From NCBI GenBank assembly GCA_035645145.1, contig DASQNC010000074.1, positions 43,723 to 107,722 of the forward strand: 64,000 nt of DNA. Reading direction: 5' to 3'. How positions within the stretch are numbered: the first letter of the stretch is position 1; the number at the start of each line of letters is the position of its first letter. Under the pieces are notes generated by a model. It ran no database searches. It was not told the origin of the DNA and saw only the letters and a list, made by a program, of their open reading frames with translations. This DNA comes from Azospirillaceae bacterium (lineage in GTDB: Bacteria; Pseudomonadota; Alphaproteobacteria; Azospirillales; Azospirillaceae). Shown here in pieces: positions 18,234 through 27,706 of this stretch. The translations under genes were made by a program, and so were the position numbers.

Positions 18234-19373
18234 TCATGCGATGGCGTCGGCCTCGCGAAAGGCCCCGGTCCGGACCGTACGCGCCCAGGCCGCGCGCAGG
18301 GCGGGCGCCAACGCCTCGGGCAGGTAGATGCGGCCTTCCGCGATCAGACGCGCCGTCCGTACCAACCCGAGGGCGGCAATCCCCCCCTTGGCGCCCAGGT
18401 CGACCGAAACCTGGAGCGTGCCCGACGGGTGTTCGATGGTGAGGGTTTCGTGATCGAGGCCCTGGCGGCGTGCCAGGGCGTGCGCGACCGTACCCGGTGT
18501 GGCGGCGGCGGCGGCAATGGCCACGGCCCCGTTGGCCGCGTGGGACGGATGGCAGCTGTGGGGCATGAAGTAGCGGCTGGTGATGGATCCGGCGCGCGGC
18601 GGCGCCAGCAACACCGGCTTCGGGGTCGCCAGGGACGACACATCGCCCATGCCCATGCGGCGCCCGGCCGCCCGGCGCACGGCCTCCAGGCGGGCAAGGA
18701 AGCCCTTGTCCGCGTCCAGCTCCGCCGGCGTCTCGTATCCGGTCTTCCCGAAGTCGGAGGCGCGGACCAGCATCACCCGCTGCGGCGCGGACAGGAGGGT
18801 GACCTCCACGCCCTCGACCATGTCCGACGGGTTCCCCGTCGTCAGGAAATCGGGACCGGGTGCGGCGTACCGGATGTTGACGGGCGCGGCGGGTTCGCAC
18901 ACGCCGTCGATGCGCGTGCCGCCGTCGTACAGGACATCGCCCTGCGGCGTGCACACCTCGACGTCCACCACCTCGCCGTTGTTGACGCAGTGGACCCGGA
19001 CCGAGGTGCGGTCGTCCGACGCCCGGACGAGCCCGCGCTCGATGGCGAACGGCCCGACGGCGGCAAGCATGTTCCCGCAACTCGGGCTCGCATCCGCTCC
19101 GGCGTTGGACACCTGCAGGAACAGGTAATCCACATCGGCGTCCATGCGGCTGGAGCGCGAGACCACCGCCACCTTCGAGGTGAGCGAGCTTTCACCGCCG
19201 ACCCCGTCCACGCGCAGGGGATCCTGCACACCAACGGCCGCCATCAGCACGCGGTCGCGGAGCTCCCGGTTGGCCGGAAGGTGTTCGGCGAGGAACAGCG
19301 GCCCGCGGGAGGTGCCCCCGCGCATGAGCATGTAAGGCAGTGACGGCGAGTTGCGCAGCAGATCCTTGTGCAT
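18234..19373 (-). CDS. PrpF/4-oxalomesaconate tautomerase family protein
   Basis: A 379-residue member of the PrpF family, which catalyses double-bond isomerisations such as 2-methylaconitate cis-trans or 4-oxalomesaconate keto-enol. Diagnostic motifs are YMLMRGGTSRGPLF near the N-terminus, NAGADASPSCGNML with the likely catalytic cysteine, and TGNPSDMVEGVEVTL. Start ATG 19373, four bases downstream of the AbrB-family stop codon, so the two genes form an operon. Neither methylcitrate-cycle genes nor gallate-degradation genes are nearby, so the substrate is open. Confidence 0.83.
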   Translation of the reverse strand: MHKDLLRNSPSLPYMLMRGGTSRGPLFLAEHLPANRELRDRVLMAAVGVQDPLRVDGVGGESSLTSKVAVVSRSSRMDADVDYLFLQVSNAGADASPSCGNMLAAVGPFAIERGLVRASDDRTSVRVHCVNNGEVVDVEVCTPQGDVLYDGGTRIDGVCEPAAPVNIRYAAPGPDFLTTGNPSDMVEGVEVTLLSAPQRVMLVRASDFGKTGYETPAELDADKGFLARLEAVRRAAGRRMGMGDVSSLATPKPVLLAPPRAGSITSRYFMPHSCHPSHAANGAVAIAAAAATPGTVAHALARRQGLDHETLTIEHPSGTLQVSVDLGAKGGIAALGLVRTARLIAEGRIYLPEALAPALRAAWARTVRTGAFREADAIA

Positions 19374-19377
19374 GAGC

Positions 19378-20496
19378 TCACTCCCCAGGGACGATTGCAG
19401 CGCCGCGGTGCCCGCCGAACCGGATGGACGCGGCCATCCAGGCCCGGTGGCCAAGCGGCACCAGCAGGAGGTTGATGAGGATTCGGCATGTGTGGTGGAC
19501 GGCCACCACGGTGGGCGTGGGCGACACGTTGGTCGCCAGCAGCGCCATCTCCGCCAAGCCGCCGGGCGCCATGACCAGCAGCGCGGTCGTATAGGTCCAT
19601 CCGGTCGCGGCGCTCAGCCCGACTGCGGCCAGCGCGGCAACGGCCACGAAACCGATGGAGACGGGAACGCTGGTCCGCGCCGTCCGGGCGAGGGTGCGGA
19701 GCGCCACCCCCCGGAACCCGAACCCGATCCCGGCCCCCGCCACGATCTGCGCGGACGCCATCGCCAAGCTCGACGGCCCGGCGTCCAGCACACCCGCCAC
19801 CCGCAGCGACGCCACAGCGACGGCCGCGCCGAGAATGGCGGGGCTGGGCAGGCCCAGCCGCCTGGCAACCGCCGGCCCCGCAAGGATGCACAGGATCAGG
19901 CCAAGGACGGCAACCGGCTCCAGGTCCTTCGGAGTGGCGGCGGCCGGGCCGATCGCGCCCTGGACCATGCCGCCCTGTGCCGAGGGCGCCAGCACGGCCA
20001 CGAGGGCGGCGATGCAGACCATGACCGTCACGACACGGACGGAGTGGGACAGGGCCACTTGGCGCGTGTCGGCCCCCAACTCCGGAGCCAGCGCGGCGAC
20101 TTGGTTCATCGCCCCGGGCACGGCGCACAAAAAGGCCGTGGAGTAATCAACCCCTGTGCGGCGGAACGCGGCGGCGGCGCCGACGGTCATCGCCGCATGG
20201 ACGAGCATCACGACGGAGAGCGTCGGCACCCAAAGCGAGGGGTTCGCCACCCAATGGGGATCCAGCGCGCCACCGAGCGCGGCGCCGATGCATGCCAGCG
20301 CGAGGCCGTTCAAGCGTGCCGGAACGGCACCCAGGGGCGCTCCCAGAAGTCCGCTGGCGGCGACCGCCACCAGCGATCCCAGCATCCAGGCAATCGGCAC
20401 TCCGGCCTGGGCGGCAAGAGTTCCCCCGAACGCACCGATAGTCAGTGTTGCCAGAAGCGGCAAGCTAGACTGAAGTTTGTGGGTGAGCAAAAACAT
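19378..20496 (-). CDS. AbrB-family (PF05145) integral membrane protein
   Basis: A strongly hydrophobic protein of about 372 residues made of two repeats, each starting with a GxPxAWMLGS- or LGLPSPAILGAA-type motif. AFLCAVPGAMNQVAALAPELGAD is the hallmark of the family often labelled AbrB or putative ammonia monooxygenase; despite the name these are membrane proteins with unproven transport or regulatory roles. ATG 20496 is used; a GTG at 20529 is in frame, and neither has a clear ribosome-binding site. Coupled to the PrpF-like gene, a combination that suggests a shared organic-acid substrate. Confidence 0.75.
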   Translation of the reverse strand: MFLLTHKLQSSLPLLATLTIGAFGGTLAAQAGVPIAWMLGSLVAVAASGLLGAPLGAVPARLNGLALACIGAALGGALDPHWVANPSLWVPTLSVVMLVHAAMTVGAAAAFRRTGVDYSTAFLCAVPGAMNQVAALAPELGADTRQVALSHSVRVVTVMVCIAALVAVLAPSAQGGMVQGAIGPAAATPKDLEPVAVLGLILCILAGPAVARRLGLPSPAILGAAVAVASLRVAGVLDAGPSSLAMASAQIVAGAGIGFGFRGVALRTLARTARTSVPVSIGFVAVAALAAVGLSAATGWTYTTALLVMAPGGLAEMALLATNVSPTPTVVAVHHTCRILINLLLVPLGHRAWMAASIRFGGHRGAAIVPGE

Positions 20497-20571
20497 ACAC
20501 AAAGGGTTATCACAATCGATATTCCCCACAATCGAAAAGAAAACCGTCGATTATCTTGGAATTTAAATAAA

Positions 20572-20600
20572 AAACGCTGCAGGCCGGGCCTGCAGCGTTT
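20572..20600 (-). terminator. rho-independent terminator of the chemoreceptor gene
   Basis: A 14-bp perfect stem (AAACGCTGCAGGCC and its complement) with a minimal loop lies 85 bases after the chemoreceptor stop codon. On the minus strand it is followed by a T-run (TTTTTTATTT), a classic intrinsic terminator. Confidence 0.85.
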
Positions 20601-20607
20601 GAGGGGC

Positions 20608-20627
20608 CATATAACTTTCGTTATATG
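20608..20627. promoter_or_regulatory. AT-rich inverted repeat, 8-bp arms
   Basis: CATATAAC-TTTC-GTTATATG is a perfect 8-bp inverted repeat in the 3' region of the chemoreceptor transcript, next to the terminator. It could be a protein-binding palindrome or an extra RNA hairpin. Confidence 0.35.
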
Positions 20628-20684
20628 TCTAATTTGGTATGCACATGTTCCGAATAGTGGCCTCCGCCACCCCTGCGGACGGGC

Positions 20685-22691
20685 TCACACCGCCTTGATC
20701 TGAGCCACGAAGTTGTTCACCTCGCCGATCAGGGTGGCACCGACGCCCTCGACCTGATGGGAACTGTCGAGGACGCGGGAAGCGGCCTGCGTGGTCGCAC
20801 TGGCGGCATCCCGGACCTCGCCGGTCGCCTCGCTGACCGCGCGGGTACGGTCGGACGCCTCGCCGGAGCTGCGTGCGATCTCCACGGTGGCCGCGTCCTG
20901 CTGCTCGATGGCCGAAGCCAGGTTGCCGGCAATGGCGGACAGTTCGCGGATGACGCCCCCGATCCGATTGATCGCGGCCACCGCTTCGCCCGCCTCGTCC
21001 TGGATCCTGGCGATCTGCCCCTGGATTTCGTCGGTGGCCTTGGCGGTCTGGCTGGCGAGGCTTTTCACTTCGTTGGCGACCACGGCGAAGCCCTTGCCGG
21101 CCTCTCCGGCCCGGGCCGCCTCGATCGTCGCATTCAGCGCCAGAAGGTTGGTCTGGCTTGCGATTTCATTGATCAACCGGACCACATCCCCGATCCGTTC
21201 GGTTGCCCCGGCGAGGTTTTGGACGATGTGGTCCGTACGCTCGGCCTCGTTGCTGGCGGTCTCGGCGGTGCGGCGGGCCTCGCCGACCTGCTGGACGACA
21301 TGCCGGATGGTGGCGGCCAATTCCTCGGACGCACCGGCAATCGTCTGCACGTTCGCGGACGCGGTCTCGGCCGACTGCTCCAGTTCCGCGCTGCGCATCC
21401 TGGTCTGGTCCGCGATCGTGGACAGGTCCTGCGCGGCATCGTTGAGGCCGCGGCCCGTGGCCTGCAACTGGCCGACCAGGCCCGTCACCGTGCCCAGGAA
21501 CGCCTCGACCTGGCTGTTCAGGGTGCGAGCCCTTTCCAGCTCCGCCTGGGCGCGCTCGGCCTCGATCGCGCGGGCCCGTTCGGTTTCCGTCATCCACGCG
21601 CGGAACACCTCCACGGCGCGGCCCATGCCGCCCAGCTCGTCGGAGCGGCGGGCAAACGGATTTGCGATGCCCGCCTCGCCCTGGGCCAGGCGCTGCATCA
21701 GGCTGGTGATCTCCCGGATGGGGCGCGAGACGGTGCGGCCGACCAGGATCGCCGCCGCAAGACCGGCCAGGATCAGAACGACACCGATCCAGATGAGCTG
21801 TCCGCTGGCCTTCGCCCGCAGCGCTTCGAGCGGGGTCGTGTCCATGCGCACGGCCAGGGCTCCGACGGGAACCCCCTGATAGCCCATGAGCGGCATGGTG
21901 CCGATGGCGAAGCGCCGGCCGTCCTCCTCCACCGCGCGGATCGAGATATTACCCTCGAATGCGGCCGCCACCGCCTCGTCCGTGACGAACGAGTCCTTGG
22001 CCGTCGACGCCTGGACCTTCGGCGCCTCGTCCTTGGACGGACGAACGAAGAACATCACGTCGGCGCCCGTCATCGCCTTGTAGTCCTCGAAGAACTTGGC
22101 GTTCAGCGAGGTGCCGAAATTCAACGCACCGATGTGCTTGCCATTGTGCAGCACGGGCGTGACACCACGCGGACCGGTGCCGGCCTGGGTCACCTCGACC
22201 CCGCGCTTGGGCGTTTTCGTGTTGTTGGCGTCGGCGTACATGGGAAGGCGCGCCGCCTGGTCGTCCCCGAACTGGGCGGGGCGCTGGACGCGCAGGAACG
22301 CGGTCGCGGGCGGGGACCACAGGACGATCGACTCCGCCTCGCCTTTGGCCTTCAACCCGTCGAACACGGGCTTGAGGATCGCTTGCGCGGCATCCCGGTC
22401 ACCCTTGGCGAAGGCCTCCTGCACCGGAACCAGTTCCGCCAGGGCGCTGGATACCCGCTGCGCCGTCCGCGCTTCGCCGATGATGGCCTCGCGCAGGTCG
22501 CCCAGGCGCCCGACCAGCTCCCGCTCCTCGGCGGCCGCGATGATGTCCGACATTGAGCTGCGGCTCAGCACGACCGCGGTGGAGATGCCAACCGTGGTCA
22601 GCAACAGGCACAGGAGCGAAACCTTGGCTCCGATCGGCAGCCTCCGCTCCTTCTGATCGGTACGCACTCCGGCGTTGCTCGGCTCAACCAT
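20685..22691 (-). CDS. methyl-accepting chemotaxis protein with Cache-type sensor
   Basis: A 668-residue transmembrane chemoreceptor. An N-terminal membrane helix (about residues 20-42) leads to a periplasmic Cache-like ligand domain (about 45-300; [23 protein letters not shown] is typical of the double-Cache/DUF3365-like group). A second membrane helix, a HAMP domain and the cytoplasmic signalling hairpin follow, with the tip [19 protein letters not shown] and the preceding [20 protein letters not shown] segment. The ligand is unknown. ATG 22691 is preceded by GGAGAGGT; the frame opens further upstream without membrane character. No CheB/R-binding pentapeptide is seen at the end (FVAQIKAV). 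Confidence 0.92.
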   Translation of the reverse strand: MVEPSNAGVRTDQKERRLPIGAKVSLLCLLLTTVGISTAVVLSRSSMSDIIAAAEERELVGRLGDLREAIIGEARTAQRVSSALAELVPVQEAFAKGDRDAAQAILKPVFDGLKAKGEAESIVLWSPPATAFLRVQRPAQFGDDQAARLPMYADANNTKTPKRGVEVTQAGTGPRGVTPVLHNGKHIGALNFGTSLNAKFFEDYKAMTGADVMFFVRPSKDEAPKVQASTAKDSFVTDEAVAAAFEGNISIRAVEEDGRRFAIGTMPLMGYQGVPVGALAVRMDTTPLEALRAKASGQLIWIGVVLILAGLAAAILVGRTVSRPIREITSLMQRLAQGEAGIANPFARRSDELGGMGRAVEVFRAWMTETERARAIEAERAQAELERARTLNSQVEAFLGTVTGLVGQLQATGRGLNDAAQDLSTIADQTRMRSAELEQSAETASANVQTIAGASEELAATIRHVVQQVGEARRTAETASNEAERTDHIVQNLAGATERIGDVVRLINEIASQTNLLALNATIEAARAGEAGKGFAVVANEVKSLASQTAKATDEIQGQIARIQDEAGEAVAAINRIGGVIRELSAIAGNLASAIEQQDAATVEIARSSGEASDRTRAVSEATGEVRDAASATTQAASRVLDSSHQVEGVGATLIGEVNNFVAQIKAV

Positions 22692-23367
22692 ACCTCTCCC
22701 CCGATACTGCCAGGACGGTGCACAATCATCGCGGCACACCTCCGCACCGCGGGCAACGGCGCCGTCCCGCGAGAAAATCAACACTCAACTACGACCATAA
22801 GGCATAACGGCATAGGCCGAATGGATAAAAATGTCCACATGGAAAATTGTTCTGCACGTGATCAGTTAAGGTCCGTTAAGTATTAGGTAACAAAAGAAGA
22901 AGCCGGTCGACAGGACCTCACGAACTAGCTGCAAGGCCAGACTCTCGGGTGGACTTTATACGGCTGGCCGGGCACTAGCCGATGAAGGCCGCACCTCATT
23001 GAAAACAGCAACATTGATTTAATATAAAATTTTATTAAGGCGCCCCGGCCGGCCGATCGCCGGACTCCGACCCCACCCACCATGGAAACGGAAAAAATCG
23101 CCCTTCCCGTCTATCCCGGTTTCGACGGCGCGACAGACCGAGGCGCGGAAGACCCGGCAATCCCGCGGCGGCGGCGCAGCCTCACCGCCAGAACATCGGG
23201 CGGCCGCCCGGACGCCGGCCTTCGGGCCTTTGAATCCGAAACGGGAATATCCCGAAGCCGCGGACGCACACCGGGCCGGGGCGCACAACGATGGCGGCCC
23301 CGCCTCCGGCAGCGCTTTGCCGCCCTGCCGGAGGCCGGAGGCATCATCCCTTGCCGGTGGTCCGCGC
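22692..23367. other. 676-base non-coding region between chemoreceptor and phhA
   Basis: No convincing gene is seen. The 22.8-23.04 kb part is markedly AT-richer than its surroundings and includes a near-palindromic TTAATATAAAATTTTATTAA at about 23018-23037; the 23.05-23.37 kb part is GC-rich and holds a hairpin after phhA. Open frames here are out-of-frame extensions of phhA. Confidence 0.6.
23302..23335 (-). terminator. hairpin downstream of phhA
   Basis: An 11-bp perfect stem (GCCTCCGGCAG/CTGCCGGAGGC) with a 12-base loop lies 32 bases past the phhA stop. There is no T-run on either side, so it is only a probable transcript end. Confidence 0.5.
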
Positions 23368-24234
23368 CTACTCGGCCGCCGCCGGCGTCCGGGCGCGCGG
23401 CGCCACCAGCCGATCCCCGGGAATGGTTTGGGTGGGCTCGATCTCGGGCATCCCTTTCAGCCGCGCGTAGAGGTCCGCGGAAATGTCCTCGGTTCCCCGG
23501 AAGAGCTGCTCGTAGCTTTCCAGGACGAAATAGGTCTCCTGGAACTTGTCGATGTTGTAGCGGGTGCGCATCACCCGATCCCGGTCGAACAGGATGCGCA
23601 GCGGGGCCGGATTTTCGACGCTGTAGACCGTTTCCCCGGCCGAGGACAGCATGCCGGCACCGTACGCGCGCAGATCCCCGTCGCGCAGGATCAAGCCGAA
23701 CTCGACCATGTACCAGTACATGCGCGCCAGATTGCCGAGCGCACCGTTGGCCATCGCCTCGGCGCCCTTGCGGCCATAGGCCTGCATGTAATCGGCGAAC
23801 ATGGGGTTGGACAACAACGGCACGTGCCCGAAGAAATCGTGGAAGACGTCGGGCTCGACCAGATAATCCAGTTCCTCGGGCCTGCGGATCCAGACCGTCA
23901 CCGGGAACCGGCGGTTCGCCACGTGTTCGAAGAACGGGGCGTCGGGAATCAGGCCGGGCACCGCCACCAGGCGCCAGCCGGTCAGTTTCTCCAGCATGTC
24001 GCTGGCCTGATCGAAGCGGGGAATGCCGTCGGCGACATTGAGCTTTTCCAGGCCTTCCAGAAACTCCGGCGCCGCGTAGTCGCGCACCAGCCTGATTTGC
24101 CGCTGGTACAGCGTGCGCCAGATTTGATGGTCGGCCTCCGGAATGCTGTCCCAGTCCTGTGAAACCGTGAAATCGGGGGCGACGCGGGAATAATCGCCGC
24201 GCAGCCCGGGAACGATCTGGCTGGTGTCGGGCAT
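23368..24234 (-). CDS. phhA: phenylalanine 4-monooxygenase
   Basis: A 288-residue monomeric bacterial-type phenylalanine hydroxylase that converts phenylalanine to tyrosine with tetrahydropterin and oxygen. The non-haem iron ligands are His132 and His137 in EPDVFHDFFGHVP, and Glu178 in YWYMVEFG. The regulatory domain of animal enzymes is absent, as normal in bacteria. GGGAGGGG precedes ATG 24234. An Lrp-type regulator is transcribed divergently from a 135-base gap, a common arrangement for amino-acid catabolic genes, so Lrp control of phhA is likely. A pterin recycling dehydratase gene is not adjacent. Confidence 0.95.
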   Translation of the reverse strand: MPDTSQIVPGLRGDYSRVAPDFTVSQDWDSIPEADHQIWRTLYQRQIRLVRDYAAPEFLEGLEKLNVADGIPRFDQASDMLEKLTGWRLVAVPGLIPDAPFFEHVANRRFPVTVWIRRPEELDYLVEPDVFHDFFGHVPLLSNPMFADYMQAYGRKGAEAMANGALGNLARMYWYMVEFGLILRDGDLRAYGAGMLSSAGETVYSVENPAPLRILFDRDRVMRTRYNIDKFQETYFVLESYEQLFRGTEDISADLYARLKGMPEIEPTQTIPGDRLVAPRARTPAAAE

Positions 24235-24369
24235 AGGACCCCTCCCTGGGATGTCTTTTCCCTATTTTAACCCCCGTCGCCCGAGCATGTCCCTGCGAAA
24301 GGCACTTCGGACCGACGCGGAATTGGCTTACCCTGCCACGAAACAACCCGGGCTGAGGGGAATCCGCTC

Positions 24370-24867
24370 ATGACCGAGCTGGACCGCACGGATGTACGCA
24401 TCCTGGAGGTGCTCCAGGCGGACGGGCGCCTGACGAACGTGGAACTGGCGCAGCGCGTCGGCCTGTCGGAGACGCCGTGCCTACGCCGTGTGCGCCGCCT
24501 GGAGCAGGAGGGCGTGATCAGCCGGTACGCGGCCATGATCGAGGCGCGGAAGGTCGGCCTGGGCCTGCTTGCCTTCGTGCAGATCACGCTGGAACGCCAC
24601 CGCGATGCCGATGCCGACGCGTTCAAGGACGCGGTGATGTCACACCCCGAGGTGGTGGCGTGCTGGCTGATGACCGGCGCTTACGACTTCTTGCTCCAAA
24701 TCGTTGCACCGGATATGGACTCCTACGCGGATTTCGTGTTGCGCCACCTGCTGCGGATGCCGGGAGTAAAGGATGTCAGCTCCAGCTTCGCGCTTCAGGC
24801 GGTGAAACCTCCGTCGGCCTTGCCGTTGGAGCACCTGCGCGGGATCGAGGGGGCCTCCACCCGGTGA
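24370..24867 (+). CDS. Lrp/AsnC family transcriptional regulator
   Basis: A 165-residue regulator with an N-terminal winged helix-turn-helix (residues 5-60; ELDRTDVRILEVLQADGRLTN and VGLSETPCLRRVRRLE) and a C-terminal AsnC/RAM effector-binding domain (about 70-150; VMSHPEVVACWLMTGAYDFLLQ). Such proteins sense amino acids. Its divergent placement next to phhA makes phenylalanine or tyrosine a reasonable guess for the effector. GAGGGG lies upstream of the ATG. Confidence 0.92.
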   Translation: MTELDRTDVRILEVLQADGRLTNVELAQRVGLSETPCLRRVRRLEQEGVISRYAAMIEARKVGLGLLAFVQITLERHRDADADAFKDAVMSHPEVVACWLMTGAYDFLLQIVAPDMDSYADFVLRHLLRMPGVKDVSSSFALQAVKPPSALPLEHLRGIEGASTR

Positions 24868-24957
24868 CGAGGGAGCCGGTGAGTCGGGACAGGGATCCGC
24901 GCGGTTCATATGCTCGCGTTTCGATTTTCGTAACCGGTCCGGAGCGAGAATGCAGCC

Positions 24958-25494
24958 ATGATGCAGGATCAGCGGGTGGCGTTGAGCCGCGAAAAGCTCC
25001 GGGACATCCTGGAGGAAATGAGGGAGACGCTCGGCGAGCAGGTCGAACGCCTCGAACGCCTTGCCGAAGGGCCGCGGCTGGTGACGTTCGTCGCCTACAA
25101 GCAGATGCGCGAGCGTTACCTGGAACCACGCGACCTGATCGACGCCATGGCCGACCGCCTGACGCCGATCAAGGACCTGATGCCGCCCGATTTCAGCACC
25201 TGGCTGGTCCAGAACAAGCTCCGCATCCTGGCGCCCTACGCCGGCATGTCGCACCAGTTCTTCAGCGAACCGCCGGAGACCGTGACCCGTGCCCTCGGCG
25301 CGTTCGAGGTGCTGACCACGGAGCGGGCAAACTTCGCCCGCACGCTGGAATACTTCGACTCCATGCTGCTGGAGGCCGCCGTGGACGACCGGACGTCCGA
25401 GGCGCTGGAGGCGACCCGCACACAGATCGAGCAGATCCTCGGCATGTTGGACACGTTGCTGAAGCTGTGCCCCAAGCAACTGGAAGAGTTCTGA
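24958..25494 (+). CDS. hypothetical helical protein
   Basis: A 178-residue soluble protein with no signal peptide or membrane segment. It is predicted almost wholly helical, with a charged heptad-like N-terminus (residues 10-40) and a second helical stretch at 120-175. I do not recognise a named family. Codon use and length argue for a real gene. The ATG pair at 24958/24961 leaves the exact start open by one residue. It lies 90 bases after the Lrp gene on the same strand. Confidence 0.7.
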   Translation: MMQDQRVALSREKLRDILEEMRETLGEQVERLERLAEGPRLVTFVAYKQMRERYLEPRDLIDAMADRLTPIKDLMPPDFSTWLVQNKLRILAPYAGMSHQFFSEPPETVTRALGAFEVLTTERANFARTLEYFDSMLLEAAVDDRTSEALEATRTQIEQILGMLDTLLKLCPKQLEEF

Positions 25495-25634
25495 AGCACC
25501 TCCGGCCCGGCGACCGGCAACGGTGATCTTTCCGGCGCCGGCCTGCCGATGCCCCCGCATCGACCGACGCCACGGAACCGCGCACGGTCTCGACCGGTTC
25601 ATCCGACGTCAGAACGCCCGTCGGAGGCCGATCC

Positions 25635-26078
25635 ATGCTGAGCAAGGACCAAGTTGTCGAGACCCTGAACGATCTCATCCAAATCACCGAAGACAGCCAT
25701 GAGGGCTACCGCAAGTCGGCCGAGGACGTGAAGGATGCCGACCTGAAGGCCCTGTTCAATGACCTGTCCGCCCAACGCGGCGCCATGGTCCGCGATCTGC
25801 AGACCAAGGTCGCCGAGTACGGCGGTGTGCCGTCGGCCAGCGGCACCAACCTGGGGGCGGCCCACCGGTTCTTCGTGGACCTCAAGTCAATGGTTACCGG
25901 TGCCGACCGCGAAGCCATCCTGAAGGAGGTCGAGCGCGGCGAGAGCGAAGCGGTGCGCCGCTACGAGCGGGCACTTGAGAAGGATCTGCCGCCCGACCTG
26001 TCGGGCGTGGTATCGCGCCACCTCAGCCGCATGCGCGGCGACCGGGATCGCATCTCGGCCCTTCGCTCCGCGGCCTGA
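25635..26078 (+). CDS. PA2169-family four-helix-bundle protein (DUF2383)
   Basis: A 147-residue helical protein matching the ferritin-like DUF2383/PA2169 family: LNDLIQITEDSHEGYRKSAEDV at the start, then LFNDLSAQRGAMVRDLQ and ERGESEAVRRYERAL, with regularly placed Glu and His residues. The family is widespread and often stress-linked; its biochemical role is unproven. GGAGG precedes the ATG. A strong terminator follows 14 bases after the stop. Confidence 0.87.
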   Translation: MLSKDQVVETLNDLIQITEDSHEGYRKSAEDVKDADLKALFNDLSAQRGAMVRDLQTKVAEYGGVPSASGTNLGAAHRFFVDLKSMVTGADREAILKEVERGESEAVRRYERALEKDLPPDLSGVVSRHLSRMRGDRDRISALRSAA

Positions 26079-26092
26079 CCCGATCCCATCGA

Positions 26093-26125
26093 GCCCCCGG
26101 CCGCCATGCGGCCGGGGGCTTTGTT
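26093..26125. terminator. rho-independent terminator
   Basis: A 12-bp perfect GC stem (GCCCCCGGCCGC/GCGGCCGGGGGC) with a CAT loop is followed by TTTGTT. It ends the DUF2383 transcript and overlaps the stop codon of the convergent DUF1289 gene. Confidence 0.9.
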
Positions 26126-26324
26126 ATGGCTTCACGCCCTGCCGGCCGGCAGCCCTTGACCGCAGCTTGGCCATAAGGGCCCGCCGTTCGACCGGTTTCA
26201 TGCGGCTCCAGGCCGCGATCTCGGCGCGCGAACGCATGCACCCCTCGCATAACCCCGTTTCCGGGTCGATGCGGCAAACCCGTGTGCAGGGACTGTCCGC
26301 GCCGGCTGTGTTGGATTTCGCCAT
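26124..26324 (-). CDS. DUF1289 domain-containing protein
   Basis: A 66-residue protein with the DUF1289 cysteine signature SPCTRVCRIDPETGLCEGCMR, followed by EIAAWSRM and a basic tail. The four cysteines probably bind a metal or iron-sulfur cluster; function is not established. ATG 26324 is chosen because the family normally starts shortly before the first cysteine; a longer frame reaches 26360. Convergent with the DUF2383 gene. Confidence 0.88.
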   Translation of the reverse strand: MAKSNTAGADSPCTRVCRIDPETGLCEGCMRSRAEIAAWSRMKPVERRALMAKLRSRAAGRQGVKP

Positions 26325-26781
26325 TCCCGATCCATAACAGAGGCGGCTCGGCTCGGCCAAGCCTGGCCAACGGAATGGGCCGCGGTCGTCTTTCCTGGAA
26401 GACGGGCCTGGAAGACGGGCGGGATGATGCCAAGGTCCGTGGTGGGGGCAAGCGATCCGTCCGGGCCCGCCGCGACCGCCCGCCGGGCGTCGCCGACGGC
26501 CGGCGGCATGGATGCGGGTGCTCGATCACCTCACTCTGAAAGCCAAACGCGCCCTGGACGCAGCCGCACGGGCACCTTGGAAGGGGCAGGACGGCCTTAT
26601 TCCGCATCCCCCATCCGGGCAAGTGGACCACCACGTTACGCGCGGGCCTTGACCTGGCGGCGTTCGAGGGGCGAGAGATCGAGGTGCGGGGCCGCGAGCA
26701 CCCCATGGCGGTCCGCCTGATCCCGCACGCCGACACCCTTCCGCGCCGAACGGCGCAGCCCCTTCCGTCCGGAGACCCGCC
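26325..26781. other. 457-base region without a confident gene
   Basis: No complete gene can be supported. Two short overlapping frames look protein-like: ATG 26512 reading VLDHLTLKAKRALDAAARAP and, in the next frame from about 26603, GKWTTTLRAGLDLAAFEGRE then VRGREHPMAVRLIPH. A single shift near 26605 would join them, so this may be a decayed small gene. A short GAAGACGGGC direct repeat lies at about 26398-26418. Confidence 0.4.
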
Positions 26782-27627
26782 ATGCGGTTCCCCCGCCTGT
26801 CCCCAATCCTGGCTGCCCTGGCGATGATCGGCTTGGCGACGGCCGCCGCTGCCCCAAGGGCGGCCGCCCAGGAGGCTCCGATGCTCGTTGCGTGCGAGGC
26901 CATACCGTCCGGGCCGTTGGCCCCACCCGAACTGGCGCGCGCCACCTACGCCGAGGCCGAAGCCCTCGCCCGCCAAGTGGCGTCGCACCTTGCCGGCCCG
27001 GCCCTGCGGGCGGTCGGCATCGCGCCGGAGCGGCTGGACATCCAGGTGGCGCCCGGCGGGGCCTTCAACGAAACGGTGCCCATGCTGCAATTGCGGGGCA
27101 CGTTGGACGAGGCCGAAACGGCGCGCGCCGCGGCGGCGTTGGGTTATGTGCTGCGCCAGTTCGCCGTGCTGACGGCGGATTTCCGTGACACCGAGGCTGG
27201 AACGGCCTTCGCCCTCGTCGGCATGCGGACCCGCGTGACACCGGCGCTGGGCCAGCGCTTCTTCGCCCACGCCGGCCAAGTGACCGAGGGGCTGGGCACC
27301 AGCTACGTCGCCACCGGCGACGAGATGCTGTTCCTCAACCTGCGCGACCCGGACGGGGGCCTGCTCACCGGCCTGGACGACGACAATTTCCTCCAGGCAC
27401 TTGGCGACGCGGTGGCCACCTTTCCCAACGGGACCGCAACGCTGCGGCGGACCGGCACCGCCGCAGCGGCGTTCCTCGTGAACGACTGGACCGCGAGTCC
27501 GAACGGCGAGGAATTCCTGGACCAACTGGGACGGACCGGCGCAAACACCCTGGCCGAGTTGGCGGCCCTGCGCGATCGCCACGATTCCATGCTGCACGAC
27601 GCGGTGGAGCGTCATCGCACGCGGTAG
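26782..27627 (+). CDS. exported hypothetical protein
   Basis: A 281-residue protein with a clear signal peptide (MRFPRLSPILAALAMIGLATA...AAA, cleavage near residue 29) and otherwise soluble sequence, so probably periplasmic. The mature part mixes strands and helices and contains two cysteines or fewer. No family is recognised. GGAGA precedes the ATG. It is followed 79 bases on by an MFS transporter on the same strand, possibly co-transcribed. Confidence 0.7.
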   Translation: MRFPRLSPILAALAMIGLATAAAAPRAAAQEAPMLVACEAIPSGPLAPPELARATYAEAEALARQVASHLAGPALRAVGIAPERLDIQVAPGGAFNETVPMLQLRGTLDEAETARAAAALGYVLRQFAVLTADFRDTEAGTAFALVGMRTRVTPALGQRFFAHAGQVTEGLGTSYVATGDEMLFLNLRDPDGGLLTGLDDDNFLQALGDAVATFPNGTATLRRTGTAAAAFLVNDWTASPNGEEFLDQLGRTGANTLAELAALRDRHDSMLHDAVERHRTR

Positions 27628-27706
27628 GGGCGCGCGGACGCAACGGGCGGCAGCCATGCGGTCCGCGCACTTGCCCCGGCGGCGACCGCCGGTAGGATCG
27701 TCCGCG

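Noticed and set aside
19378..20496. A cytoplasmic AbrB transcription factor
   Set aside because: The protein is hydrophobic along its whole length; it belongs to the membrane family that shares only the name.
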